Assembly: GCF_018141105.1 (NCBI RefSeq)
Contig: NZ_CP054839.1
Span: 124,001-188,000 of the forward strand
DNA from: Saccharopolyspora erythraea
GTDB taxonomy: Bacteria > Actinomycetota > Actinomycetes > Mycobacteriales > Pseudonocardiaceae
Length of the DNA stretch: 64,000 bases
Direction: 5' to 3'
A program made the position numbers and the translations under genes. The number at the start of each line of letters is the position of its first letter. The first letter of the stretch is position 1. Under the pieces are notes generated by a model. It searched no databases, was not told the origin of the DNA, and worked only from the letters and a program-made list of their open reading frames with translations. Shown piece after piece: positions 33,702 to 43,201 of this stretch.

Positions 33702-34166
33702 GTGTCCGGCGGAGCCGGGACGGCGTGCGGACGCACCACGCGGCTGGTCATCCGGAGGACGCACGGCGAGCCCCGGCCGGACGCCGGGTTCGGCGAGAAC
33801 CACCCGATCGGAGTGATCTCGGGTGCGGATTCCGGTCAGCGGCCGAGCGCTGGACGACGTTTCCGGGGGAGGCGGGCGGGAGGTTGCGATCCCGCGGCCG
33901 AGGAGGAGTGCGTCCCATGCGAACGCGGGCCGATGAGGCCGCCGCTCGGCGGCGCGCGCCGCGTCCGGTGCGACCAGCGGCGCCACCCGTGTGCCGACCC
34001 TGCGTGCGGGCCCGCGCCGCAGGCGCGTGACAATGGGATGTCGTGGCCCCCGCCGGCGCTTTGCGGCGTTCCGGTGAACGGTCTTCCACCCGACCGTAGT
34101 GCCGAATTGGTCCCTATGGGCGTTCGTTTATCGGGCACCTTTGTTCACTGGCCGGTACGGCATTAG
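33702..34166 (+). CDS. Uncertain open frame with near-ideal ribosome site
   Basis: A frame of 154 residues begins at GTG 33702, five bases after AGGAGGTGA (33688-33696), the best ribosome site in the window. It stops at 34166, one base before the GTG of the next gene, as in coupled genes. The first 45 codons have normal G/C-rich third positions; later codons do not, and the product is Arg/Pro/Cys-rich with no known domain. It may be a real small gene, a decayed gene or a leader. If it is not real, the 545 bases between the DUF2470 and unknown genes contain no other gene. Confidence 0.3.
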   Translation: MSGGAGTACGRTTRLVIRRTHGEPRPDAGFGENHPIGVISGADSGQRPSAGRRFRGRRAGGCDPAAEEECVPCERGPMRPPLGGARRVRCDQRRHPCADPACGPAPQARDNGMSWPPPALCGVPVNGLPPDRSAELVPMGVRLSGTFVHWPVRH

Positions 34167-34167
34167 C

Positions 34168-35039
34168 GTGTCAGCCGTGTCAAGCGCTGTTGAGCTTCGC
34201 GCGCCCGGTCCGCGCGGCATCCCGCCCCTGTTCGCCCGACTGGTCGATGACGCAGCACTGTTCCCGCCGGGCAGCGCACCGGTGCCCCAGGCGGTCGCCG
34301 ACCACCTCGCGGCGCGGAGCGGTCCGTACGCCGGCGTGATGGGCCCGATGCTGTGCCAGGCGTCCCGGCTGGCCGAACTGATCACCGAGCTGGCCAAGGC
34401 CAAGCCCGCCGAGCCGGTGGCGTTGTCGCTGGTCTGCGACACCGGTCTCGGCGGGGTGCCCAAGGCGCTGTCGATCATCGAGGGCAGGCAGGAGCTGCTC
34501 GCGCTGCGGATGGTGGAGATGCCCGCGCCGTCCGACGTCGACGACGTCTGGCTGGAGCGGGTCTCGGAGTTCGTGCCCGAGGACATCGTCCGTGTGGTCG
34601 AGCCCCGCCGCGGCGCCAACGGCTGGCTCGACGGCATCAAGCGGGTCGCCGAGCACGGCTGCTGGCCGAAGCTGCGCTGCGGCGGCCAGACCGCGGAGTC
34701 GTTCCCGACGGTCGAGGTCGTCTCCGACTTCCTCGCGGTGGCCAGCACGCTCGGCGTGCCGTTCAAGGTCACCTCGGGAGTGCACAGCGCGGTCCGCCGG
34801 ACCGACCCGGAAACCGGCTTCAACCACCACGGCTTCCTCAACCTGCTGGTCGCCACCGCGCGCTCGCTGTCGGGCAAGAACGTGCGCGACGCGCTGGCCA
34901 GCACCGACGACGCCGCGCTCGCCGACGAGGCGCGCTCGCTGTCCGACGACGCGGCCAGGGCGGTGCGCGACGTCTTCGCCTCCTACGGCTCGGCCTCGCT
35001 GACCGATCCGGTCACCGACCTCGAAGGATTGGAACTGCT

Positions 35040-35043
<4 letters not shown>
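34168..35043 (+). CDS. Conserved-looking protein of unknown function paired with fumarylacetoacetase
   Basis: About 291 residues, alpha/beta, without membrane segments. It has a barrel-like order of strands: PPLFARLVDDAALFPPGSAP at the start, ALSLVCDTGLGGV, LRMVEMPA, DIVRVVEPRRGA, WPKLRCGG, PFKVTSGVHSAVR, and GFNHHGFLNLLVA. This layout resembles a TIM barrel. The stop overlaps the GTG of the fumarylacetoacetase gene, so a shared role in aromatic acid breakdown is likely. The start is GTG 34168 or 34177; neither has a ribosome site, which would fit coupling to the frame upstream or leaderless translation. Confidence 0.75.
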
Positions 35044-36245
<1,202 letters not shown>

Positions 36246-36249
36246 GTCG

Positions 36250-36936
36250 ATGGCCTTCACACCAGAGCCGACCCGTTCGCCGGTGACCCGCGCGCCCGGA
36301 GACGCCCCGGCCAAGGAGAGCTCGCTGACGCTGGAGCGCGGGCTCAACCTGCTCCAGGCGGTCGCCGACGCGGAGAGCGAGGCGCCCACCATCAGCGACC
36401 TGGCCGCGGCCATCGGCGTCAGCCGCGCCGCGGTGTACCGGCTGCTCGGACCGCTGCAGAACCGCGGTCTGGTGCGCAGGGAGGGTTCGAAGGTGCGGCT
36501 CGGGCTCGGGGTGCTGTGGCTGGCCGGGCGGGTGCTTCCGCAGCTGCGCGTCGCGTCGCTGCCCGCGCTGCGCGGACTGGCCGAGCAGGTCGGCGCGACG
36601 GTGCACCTGACGGTCGCCGACGGCAGCGAGGCGCAGGCGGTCGCGGTGGTCGAGCCGTCGTGGACGAACTACCACGTGTCCTACCGGGTCGGCACCAGGC
36701 ATCCGGTGCACCGGGGAGCGGCCGGCCGCGCGGTGGACCTGCCCGCGGGCGGCCCGCGCTGGGTCAGCAGCACCGGCGAGCTCCAGTCCGGTGCCTTCGG
36801 CGTGGCCGCGCCGGTGCGCGGCGTGCCGGGTCTGCGGGCGAGCGTGGGCATCGTGGCGCTCGTGCCGGTGTCACCGGAGGAGATCGGCCCGATGGTGCTG
36901 GAGACCGCCGAGGCCGTGGCCGCGGCGCTGCGGTGA
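36250..36936 (+). CDS. IclR-family transcriptional regulator
   Basis: A 228-residue regulator with a winged helix-turn-helix at about 25-90 (TLERGLNLLQAVADAE, ISDLAAAIGVSRAAVYRLLGPLQNRGLVRR) and a GAF-like effector domain (VGATVHLTVADG, YRVGTRHPVHRGAAGRA). The effector part lacks about 25 residues found in most family members, between the GRA motif and the GAFGVAAPVR strand. It lies four bases behind fumarylacetoacetase, so it probably controls this aromatic-acid operon in response to a pathway acid such as homogentisate. Confidence 0.92.
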   Translation: MAFTPEPTRSPVTRAPGDAPAKESSLTLERGLNLLQAVADAESEAPTISDLAAAIGVSRAAVYRLLGPLQNRGLVRREGSKVRLGLGVLWLAGRVLPQLRVASLPALRGLAEQVGATVHLTVADGSEAQAVAVVEPSWTNYHVSYRVGTRHPVHRGAAGRAVDLPAGGPRWVSSTGELQSGAFGVAAPVRGVPGLRASVGIVALVPVSPEEIGPMVLETAEAVAAALR

Positions 36937-36938
36937 GG

Positions 36939-36975
36939 GACCGCCGCGGAGCGCGAGACGTGGTCCGCGGCGGTC
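36939..36975. terminator. Hairpin terminator between converging operons
   Basis: Perfect 12-bp arms (GACCGCCGCGGA and complement) around a 13-base loop. It begins three bases after the IclR stop and ends nine before the stop of the ABC permease. Confidence 0.8.
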
Positions 36976-36983
36976 GGCTCGTC

Positions 36984-38183
36984 CTACTCGCCCACCAGCT
37001 CGTGCATGGCGGCGGCGTCGCAGGTCTCCAGGGCCGCGTAGTACCTGACCACCCAGTCGCGGTCGCGAACGGGGACGCTGGCGATGAGGCCTTCGGTGCC
37101 CGGGATGCCTTCGAGCAGCCAACGGGCAGCGGCGGCCGAGCCTTCGGAGAACGGCCGTCCCGGACAGCGGTAGTTGTCACTGGCCAGCCATTGGGCCAGC
37201 GCCCGCCGCTCGTCCGCGGGGTCGGCGAGGGCTCCTGTCGGCGTCGGTTCGTGCAACGTCGTGCCCTCCGCGCCGCCGTAGGTGATCTGCGTCGGTGAGC
37301 CGGGAACACCCCGGATCTTGTCGAGCATCGGTCGTGCGAGGCCCGCCAGTTCCGGGTAGAGGTGTTCCTGGTGCCGAGGCCCGCAAACGGTGGCGCCGTT
37401 GGTGACGCACACCTTTTCCTCGGCCACCGCCTCGGTGGTCCAGTGCACGGGCAGCGCCATGAGCGACGTCGCCGCCGCCACCGCGAGCGCGGCGGGCACC
37501 AGCGCCAGGATCCTGCGCCGCAGCGAGGCGACCGCCAGGAACGTCAGCGCCAGCCCGGAGAACCACGCGGTGTGCAGCGCGTTGGTCGATGCCGCATAGC
37601 CGACGTCGCCCAGGAACGACTTCCCCGGAACGGGCGCCAGCCACTTGAACCCGCCTGACGCCATGGACTGCGACCACAGCATCGCGAGTCCGGCCGCGAT
37701 GCCGGTGATCGGCGCCATCAACCGCCACGACGCGAAGTGGCCGACAGCCATCCCGAACGCGGCCGACGCCCCGAGCGCGGGCGCGCAGACCAGCAGGGTC
37801 CAGATCCAGCCGATGCCGGCGTAAGTGGCGATCGGCAGCACCAGGGCGCCGCCGGTGAGCCAACCTCCCAGCAGCCCCAGGGAGGCGCCCGCGGTCAACG
37901 CCAGCCACGAGGCGGCGAACGGCTGCCAGCGCGGGCGGGGCGCCGTCGCCAGCAGGTCCGCGGTCTGCCGCCGGCGCTGCCTGCCCGCCGCCCAGGTGCC
38001 GGCCATCGCGACCAGAGGGCACGAGAGCAGGAGGGACTCGCGGACGCCCATCGCCAGGCCGTTCCAGTTGCCCGCCCAGTCCGGGTTGACCAACAGCACA
38101 CCCGCGGTGGCGGCCAGGACGACCAGCGCGAGCGGGCCGCCGGGGCCCCGGACGAGCTCCGCGCGGATGATCCGGCCGGTCAT
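36984..38183 (-). CDS. ABC transporter permease-like membrane protein
   Basis: A 399-residue protein with about six to seven membrane helices (residues 1-275) of the ABC-2 type and a C-terminal soluble domain of about 125 residues (VCGPRHQEHLYPELAGL, ADERRALAQWLASDNYRCPG). ATG 38183 overlaps the stop of the ATPase gene (ATGA). The soluble end has Cys residues and lies after the last helix, so it is probably outside. With the ATPase it forms a transporter whose cargo is unknown; an export or immunity role is typical for this set. Confidence 0.85.
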   Translation of the reverse strand: MTGRIIRAELVRGPGGPLALVVLAATAGVLLVNPDWAGNWNGLAMGVRESLLLSCPLVAMAGTWAAGRQRRRQTADLLATAPRPRWQPFAASWLALTAGASLGLLGGWLTGGALVLPIATYAGIGWIWTLLVCAPALGASAAFGMAVGHFASWRLMAPITGIAAGLAMLWSQSMASGGFKWLAPVPGKSFLGDVGYAASTNALHTAWFSGLALTFLAVASLRRRILALVPAALAVAAATSLMALPVHWTTEAVAEEKVCVTNGATVCGPRHQEHLYPELAGLARPMLDKIRGVPGSPTQITYGGAEGTTLHEPTPTGALADPADERRALAQWLASDNYRCPGRPFSEGSAAAARWLLEGIPGTEGLIASVPVRDRDWVVRYYAALETCDAAAMHELVGE

Positions 38184-38905
38184 GCGGCCTCTTCCCGGGC
38201 CGAGGACAGCACTGCCCGGTACCCGGCTTCGAGATCGCCGCCCGCGGCGAGTTCGGCCGGGGTGCCTTCGAAGACCGGCCGACCCGCGTCGAGCACCCAC
38301 ATCCGGTCGCACGCCTTCGCCACGTCCTCCACGAGGTGGCTGCTCACGATCACGCACGACTGCTGACCGAGCTCGGCCAGCAGTTGCCGGAACTCCATCC
38401 GCTGCTCGGGGTCGAGACCGGTGGTCGGCTCGTCGAGCAGCAGCACGGGCGGTTCGCCGACGATGGCCTGCGCGATGCCGACGCGGCGCCGCATGCCGCC
38501 GGAGAGCCGCCGGATCTTCTCGTCGGCGCGGTCGGCGAGTCCGACGCGCTCCAGCGCTCGCTGCACGGCGTCGGGCAGTCCGGCGGCGGGAACCTCCTTC
38601 AGCCACGCGAAGTGCTCGACGAACTCGCGTGCGGTGAACCTCGGGTAATAGCCGAGTTCCTGGGGCAGGTAGCCGAGCCGGCGCCGGATCTCACGCGGGT
38701 CGGAAGCGGCGTCGAGCCGGCGCCCCAGGACCTCGGCCGAGCCGCTGGTGGGCGTGATCAGCGTGGCCAGGACGCGGACCAGCGTCGACTTGCCCGCGCC
38801 GTTGGGGCCGAGCAGTCCGTTGACGCCGACGTCGAAGCGGGCGGTGACACCGGCGAGCGCGTGGCGCGCTCGGTACTTGACGGTCAAGTTCTCGAGTTGG
38901 ATCAA
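38180..38905 (-). CDS. ABC transporter ATP-binding protein
   Basis: A 241-residue ATPase. Walker A is GLLGPNGAGKST, Q-loop LGYLPQELGYYP, signature RRLSGGMRRRVGIAQ, Walker B LLLDEPTTGLDPEQ, and the H-loop VSSHLV. It is of the ABC-2 export type (CcmA/NatA-like). TTG 38905 is chosen as start since GGAG lies nine bases upstream, five bases after the stop of the anti-sigma-like gene. It drives the permease encoded right behind it. Confidence 0.94.
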   Translation of the reverse strand: MIQLENLTVKYRARHALAGVTARFDVGVNGLLGPNGAGKSTLVRVLATLITPTSGSAEVLGRRLDAASDPREIRRRLGYLPQELGYYPRFTAREFVEHFAWLKEVPAAGLPDAVQRALERVGLADRADEKIRRLSGGMRRRVGIAQAIVGEPPVLLLDEPTTGLDPEQRMEFRQLLAELGQQSCVIVSSHLVEDVAKACDRMWVLDAGRPVFEGTPAELAAGGDLEAGYRAVLSSAREEAA

Positions 38906-38910
38906 GGCTT

Positions 38911-39717
38911 TCAACTCCTGGAGTCGTGGAACGTGGTGCGGTGCAGGAAGAGCACGAACGCCGACACCGCGATGAGCGCCGACCAGAGCAGCGGCAGCGG
39001 CCGGTCGAGCACGACCGGAACCCGGTCGGCCAGCAGCGGTCCGCCCGCGACCACCAGCCAGCCCACGGCGATCGCCGCGGCGGCCGCTTCGATCCGCAGC
39101 AGCGAGCCGAGCGCCAGCGTCACCGCGGTGAGGGCCAGGCACGGCAGCAGCCACGCGGTGGCCGTCACCCGGCCGGTGACGGCACCGACCAGGACGGTGG
39201 CCGGAACCGTGGTCAGCAGGACCGAGAGCGTTCGCCACAGGACGAGCTGCATGCCGCCGGACGCGGTGCTCGCGGTGACCTCGTAGGCGGGGTCGCCGAG
39301 CCTGCCGAAGCACAGTGCGACACCGAGCACGGGCAGGACGGGCGCCACGAGCAGCAGGGCCGAACCGTGCTCGGACCACCACGGGCCGACCCCGCCGCCC
39401 GGACCACCGAGCAGGTCGGCCGCGACCGCGCCCGCCAACGTGGCGAGCACGGTGAACAGCCACGTGCCCCGCACCGCGGGCGCGGAGTTGAGCAGGACCC
39501 GCAGCCGGCGCCAGCGGGTCGGGCGGGGCGGCTGCGGGGGAAGCGCGGTCAGGCCGGCGCGCACCTGTCGCACCAGCGGATCGTCGAGAGCGGACTCGTT
39601 GGCCAGCCGCCGGCAGCTCGGGCAGTCGAGCAGGTGCTCCTCGATCGCGTCGGCGTCGGTGAGCGCGCCCTCGGCGTAGGCACGCAGGGTCGACGCGGGG
39701 AAGTGCTGGTGCGTCAT
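38911..39717 (-). CDS. Zinc-finger membrane protein, likely anti-sigma factor
   Basis: A 268-residue protein. Its first 55 residues hold a putative zinc-finger motif (EEHLLDCPSCRRLA: His, Cys, Cys) as in ZAS-type anti-sigma factors. The rest has about six membrane helices. The start overlaps the stop of the sigma factor gene (ATGA) on the same strand. The likely job is to hold that sigma factor at the membrane until a signal reaches the polytopic part. Confidence 0.88.
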   Translation of the reverse strand: MTHQHFPASTLRAYAEGALTDADAIEEHLLDCPSCRRLANESALDDPLVRQVRAGLTALPPQPPRPTRWRRLRVLLNSAPAVRGTWLFTVLATLAGAVAADLLGGPGGGVGPWWSEHGSALLLVAPVLPVLGVALCFGRLGDPAYEVTASTASGGMQLVLWRTLSVLLTTVPATVLVGAVTGRVTATAWLLPCLALTAVTLALGSLLRIEAAAAAIAVGWLVVAGGPLLADRVPVVLDRPLPLLWSALIAVSAFVLFLHRTTFHDSRS

Positions 39718-40253
39718 GCGAGTGCCTCCCTGAGGATGTGGCGGGCTTTGCGGGCGCGGGTCTTGACCGTGCCTTCCGGGATGCCGAGCAGCGTCGCGGT
39801 CTCCCGGACCGTCATGCCGTCGAGGACGGTCGCCTTCAGGACGGCGTGCAGTTCGGGAGGCAGCCGGTGGACCGCGTCGGCCAGCTCCGGGCTGAGCGTC
39901 GAACTCATGTACTCCGCTTCGGCCGACGCCGTGGTGACCGCCGCCTCGTGGGGTTCACCGGTGGTCCGGACCCGCGCCTGGCGGCGGCGGTGCGCGTCGA
40001 CCAACCTGCTGGACGCGACGGTCCACAGCCACGCCGCGGCGTTCTTGCGGGGGTCGAAGCCGCCCGCCGAGCGCCACACGGTCAGGAAGCACTCCTGGAG
40101 CACCTCCGCTGCCAGCTCCGGGTCGTCGCAGCGGCGGCGCAACCGCGCCGCGATCCAGCCCGCGTTGCGCTGGTAGAGCTGGTCGAAGGCGGAGCGGTTG
40201 CCGCGCGCCACTTTCCGGAGCAACCGCTCGTCGCTCAGTTCTCGATCGCGCAC
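39714..40253 (-). CDS. ECF-type RNA polymerase sigma factor
   Basis: A 179-residue sigma factor. GTG 40253 has AGGAG five bases before it. Region 2 lies at about 12-80 (AFDQLYQRNAGWIAARLRRRC, EVLQECFLTVWRSA, WLWTVASSRLVDAHRRR) and region 4 at about 120-175 (LPPELHAVLKATVLDGMTVRETATLLGIPEGTVKTRARKAR). It heads an operon of sigma, zinc-finger membrane protein, ABC ATPase and permease, so the transporter is probably in its regulon. Confidence 0.93.
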   Translation of the reverse strand: MRDRELSDERLLRKVARGNRSAFDQLYQRNAGWIAARLRRRCDDPELAAEVLQECFLTVWRSAGGFDPRKNAAAWLWTVASSRLVDAHRRRQARVRTTGEPHEAAVTTASAEAEYMSSTLSPELADAVHRLPPELHAVLKATVLDGMTVRETATLLGIPEGTVKTRARKARHILREALA

Positions 40254-40642
40254 GACACTCCTGACGCACGGGAGCCCGAAACGGTTTTCCGGATCGCCTA
40301 CCCGCTGTCGAGGACGGTGACCGGGCCGGTGCGCGCGAGGGCCAGGCGGATGTCGGCGAGCAGGGTGCGCATGAGTGTTCCCATCGAGCGGTCCGGCGCC
40401 TCTCGCCGGGATCTGCCAGGGAATACGCACACCGCGCCGCGGCGGTTTCCGCCCGGGTGCCGCGACGGACTTCCCGCCGGGACCTTCCGCCGCGCGCGGT
40501 TGCTTGGTACAACATCCGGGGCCGATGCGCGCCGCTCCCGCGTGCGCAGGACTTTGGTCCCGGTGTCTCCGGGACTCCCGGCTCGGGTGGCAGGACCCCT
40601 GACCCTGCGAATCCACGGGCGCGAACCGGCAGTGTGTATGGC
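40254..40642. other. Intergenic region ahead of cydA
   Basis: 389 bases between a divergent sigma factor gene and cydA. It must hold both promoters. A GTTG...CAAC dyad around 40500 (GTTGCTTGGTACAAC) is visible; no Rex-type TTGTGAA site was found. A 28-residue minus frame at 40298-40384 is not convincing as a gene. Confidence 0.5.
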
Positions 40643-42178
40643 GTGGACCTGCTCGACATCGCACGCTGGCAGTTCGGCATCACGACCGTCTACCACTTCC
40701 TGATGGTGCCGCTGACCATCGGGCTTTCCATCCTGGTCGCCGGGATGCAGACGGCGTGGTACCGCACCGGCGACCGCCGGTACCTCAAGATGACCAAGTT
40801 CTGGGGCAAGTTGATGCTGATCAACTTCGCGATGGGCGTGGTCACCGGCATCGTCCAGGAGTTCCAGTTCGGCATGTCCTGGAGCGCCTACTCGCGGTTC
40901 GTCGGCGACGTCTTCGGCGCGCCGCTGGCGATGGAGGGCATCGTCGCCTTCTTCGTCGAGTCCACCTTCCTGGGGCTGTGGATCTTCGGCTGGGACCGGC
41001 TGTCCAAGGGCGTGCACCTGGCGTGCGCGTGGGCGTTCTCGCTGGCCACAGTCGCCTCGGCGTACTTCATCCTGGCCGCGAACTCGTGGATGCAGCACCC
41101 GGTCGGAATCGTGTTCACCGACGGCAGGCCGCGGCTGGACTCGATCTGGGCGGTGCTGGGCAACAACACCGTGCTGGCGGCGTTCCCGCACACCGTGTTC
41201 GGCTGCTTCGCGGTCGCAGGCGCCTTCCTGGTCGGCATCTCGGCGTGGCAGATCTGGAAGCACCACCGCGACACCGTCGGCAAGAACCCCGACCTGGCCG
41301 GCCGCACGGACGAGCAGAACGAGGACCGCAAGGTCTGGCACGGCTCGCTGCGGCTCGGCGCGTGGGTCGGCGTCATCGCCTTCGCCGGGCTGGCGATCTC
41401 CGGCGACCTGCAGGCCAAGCTGATGTTCGAGCAGCAGCCGATGAAGATGGCCTCGGCCGAGGCGCTGTGCCACACCGAGCAGCCCGCCGGCTTCTCGATC
41501 TTCGCGGTCGGCGACGTCGGCCGGTCCAACTGCGAGGACGTCAAGAGCCTCACGGTGCCCTACCTGCTGTCGTACCTGGCCAACGGCGACATCCACAGCG
41601 AGGTCAAGGGCGTGCAGCAGCTCATCGGCGAGTACCAGGCCGCCTACGGCTCGCACTACCCGGACGACCCGCGGCTCGGCCCCTACGCGGGCAAGCCCAT
41701 CGACTACGTGCCGAACCTGCCGGTCACCTACTGGGGATTCCGGTTCATGATCGGCTTCGGAGCGGTCGCCGCGGCGGGCGCGGTCGTGGTGCTGTGGCTG
41801 ACCCGCAAGGGCCGCTACCCGAAGTGGCGCTGGTGGACGCCGCTGGCGGTGCTCAGCATCGCCACCCCGTACCTCGGCAACAGCTTCGGCTGGATCTTCA
41901 CCGAGATGGGCAGGCAGCCCTTCGTGGTGGCGCCCAACCCGAATCCGTCCGGTGTGGACGGCGTGTTCATGTACACCGCGACGGCGGTGTCCTCTGGCGT
42001 GACACCGGGCGAGATGCTGACCTCGCTGATCGGCCTGACCTCGATCTACGGCGTGCTCGCGGTCATCGAGGTCTTCCTGATCGTGCGCTACGTGCGCGGT
42101 GGCATCGCGGGTGTGCTGCCACCAGAACCGCCGGAAGGGAAGAAGGAGTCCGATGAAGCCCTGTCGTTCGCGTACTGA
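40643..42178 (+). CDS. cydA: Cytochrome bd ubiquinol/menaquinol oxidase subunit I
   Basis: A 511-residue heme-bearing subunit of the high-affinity terminal oxidase. GTG 40643 gives the classic start DLLDIARWQFG; GTG 40634 is an alternative. Family residues include the heme b595 ligand His in TVYHF, the Glu pair in FFVESTFLGLWIFGW, and GDLQAKLMFEQQPMKMASAEA of the quinol loop. The quinol loop is of the short type. The gene is followed after 12 bp by cydB and then cydDC, the actinobacterial cydABDC order. Confidence 0.97.
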   Translation: MDLLDIARWQFGITTVYHFLMVPLTIGLSILVAGMQTAWYRTGDRRYLKMTKFWGKLMLINFAMGVVTGIVQEFQFGMSWSAYSRFVGDVFGAPLAMEGIVAFFVESTFLGLWIFGWDRLSKGVHLACAWAFSLATVASAYFILAANSWMQHPVGIVFTDGRPRLDSIWAVLGNNTVLAAFPHTVFGCFAVAGAFLVGISAWQIWKHHRDTVGKNPDLAGRTDEQNEDRKVWHGSLRLGAWVGVIAFAGLAISGDLQAKLMFEQQPMKMASAEALCHTEQPAGFSIFAVGDVGRSNCEDVKSLTVPYLLSYLANGDIHSEVKGVQQLIGEYQAAYGSHYPDDPRLGPYAGKPIDYVPNLPVTYWGFRFMIGFGAVAAAGAVVVLWLTRKGRYPKWRWWTPLAVLSIATPYLGNSFGWIFTEMGRQPFVVAPNPNPSGVDGVFMYTATAVSSGVTPGEMLTSLIGLTSIYGVLAVIEVFLIVRYVRGGIAGVLPPEPPEGKKESDEALSFAY

Positions 42179-42190
42179 GGGGAGCGACTG

Positions 42191-43197
<1,007 letters not shown>

Positions 43198-43201
<4 letters not shown>

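Noticed and set aside
40298-40384. Minus-strand 28-residue frame (MRTLLADIRLALARTG-like) in the cydA upstream region
   Set aside because: Looks somewhat protein-like but has only a weak ribosome site and no continuation in any frame; too short to support.
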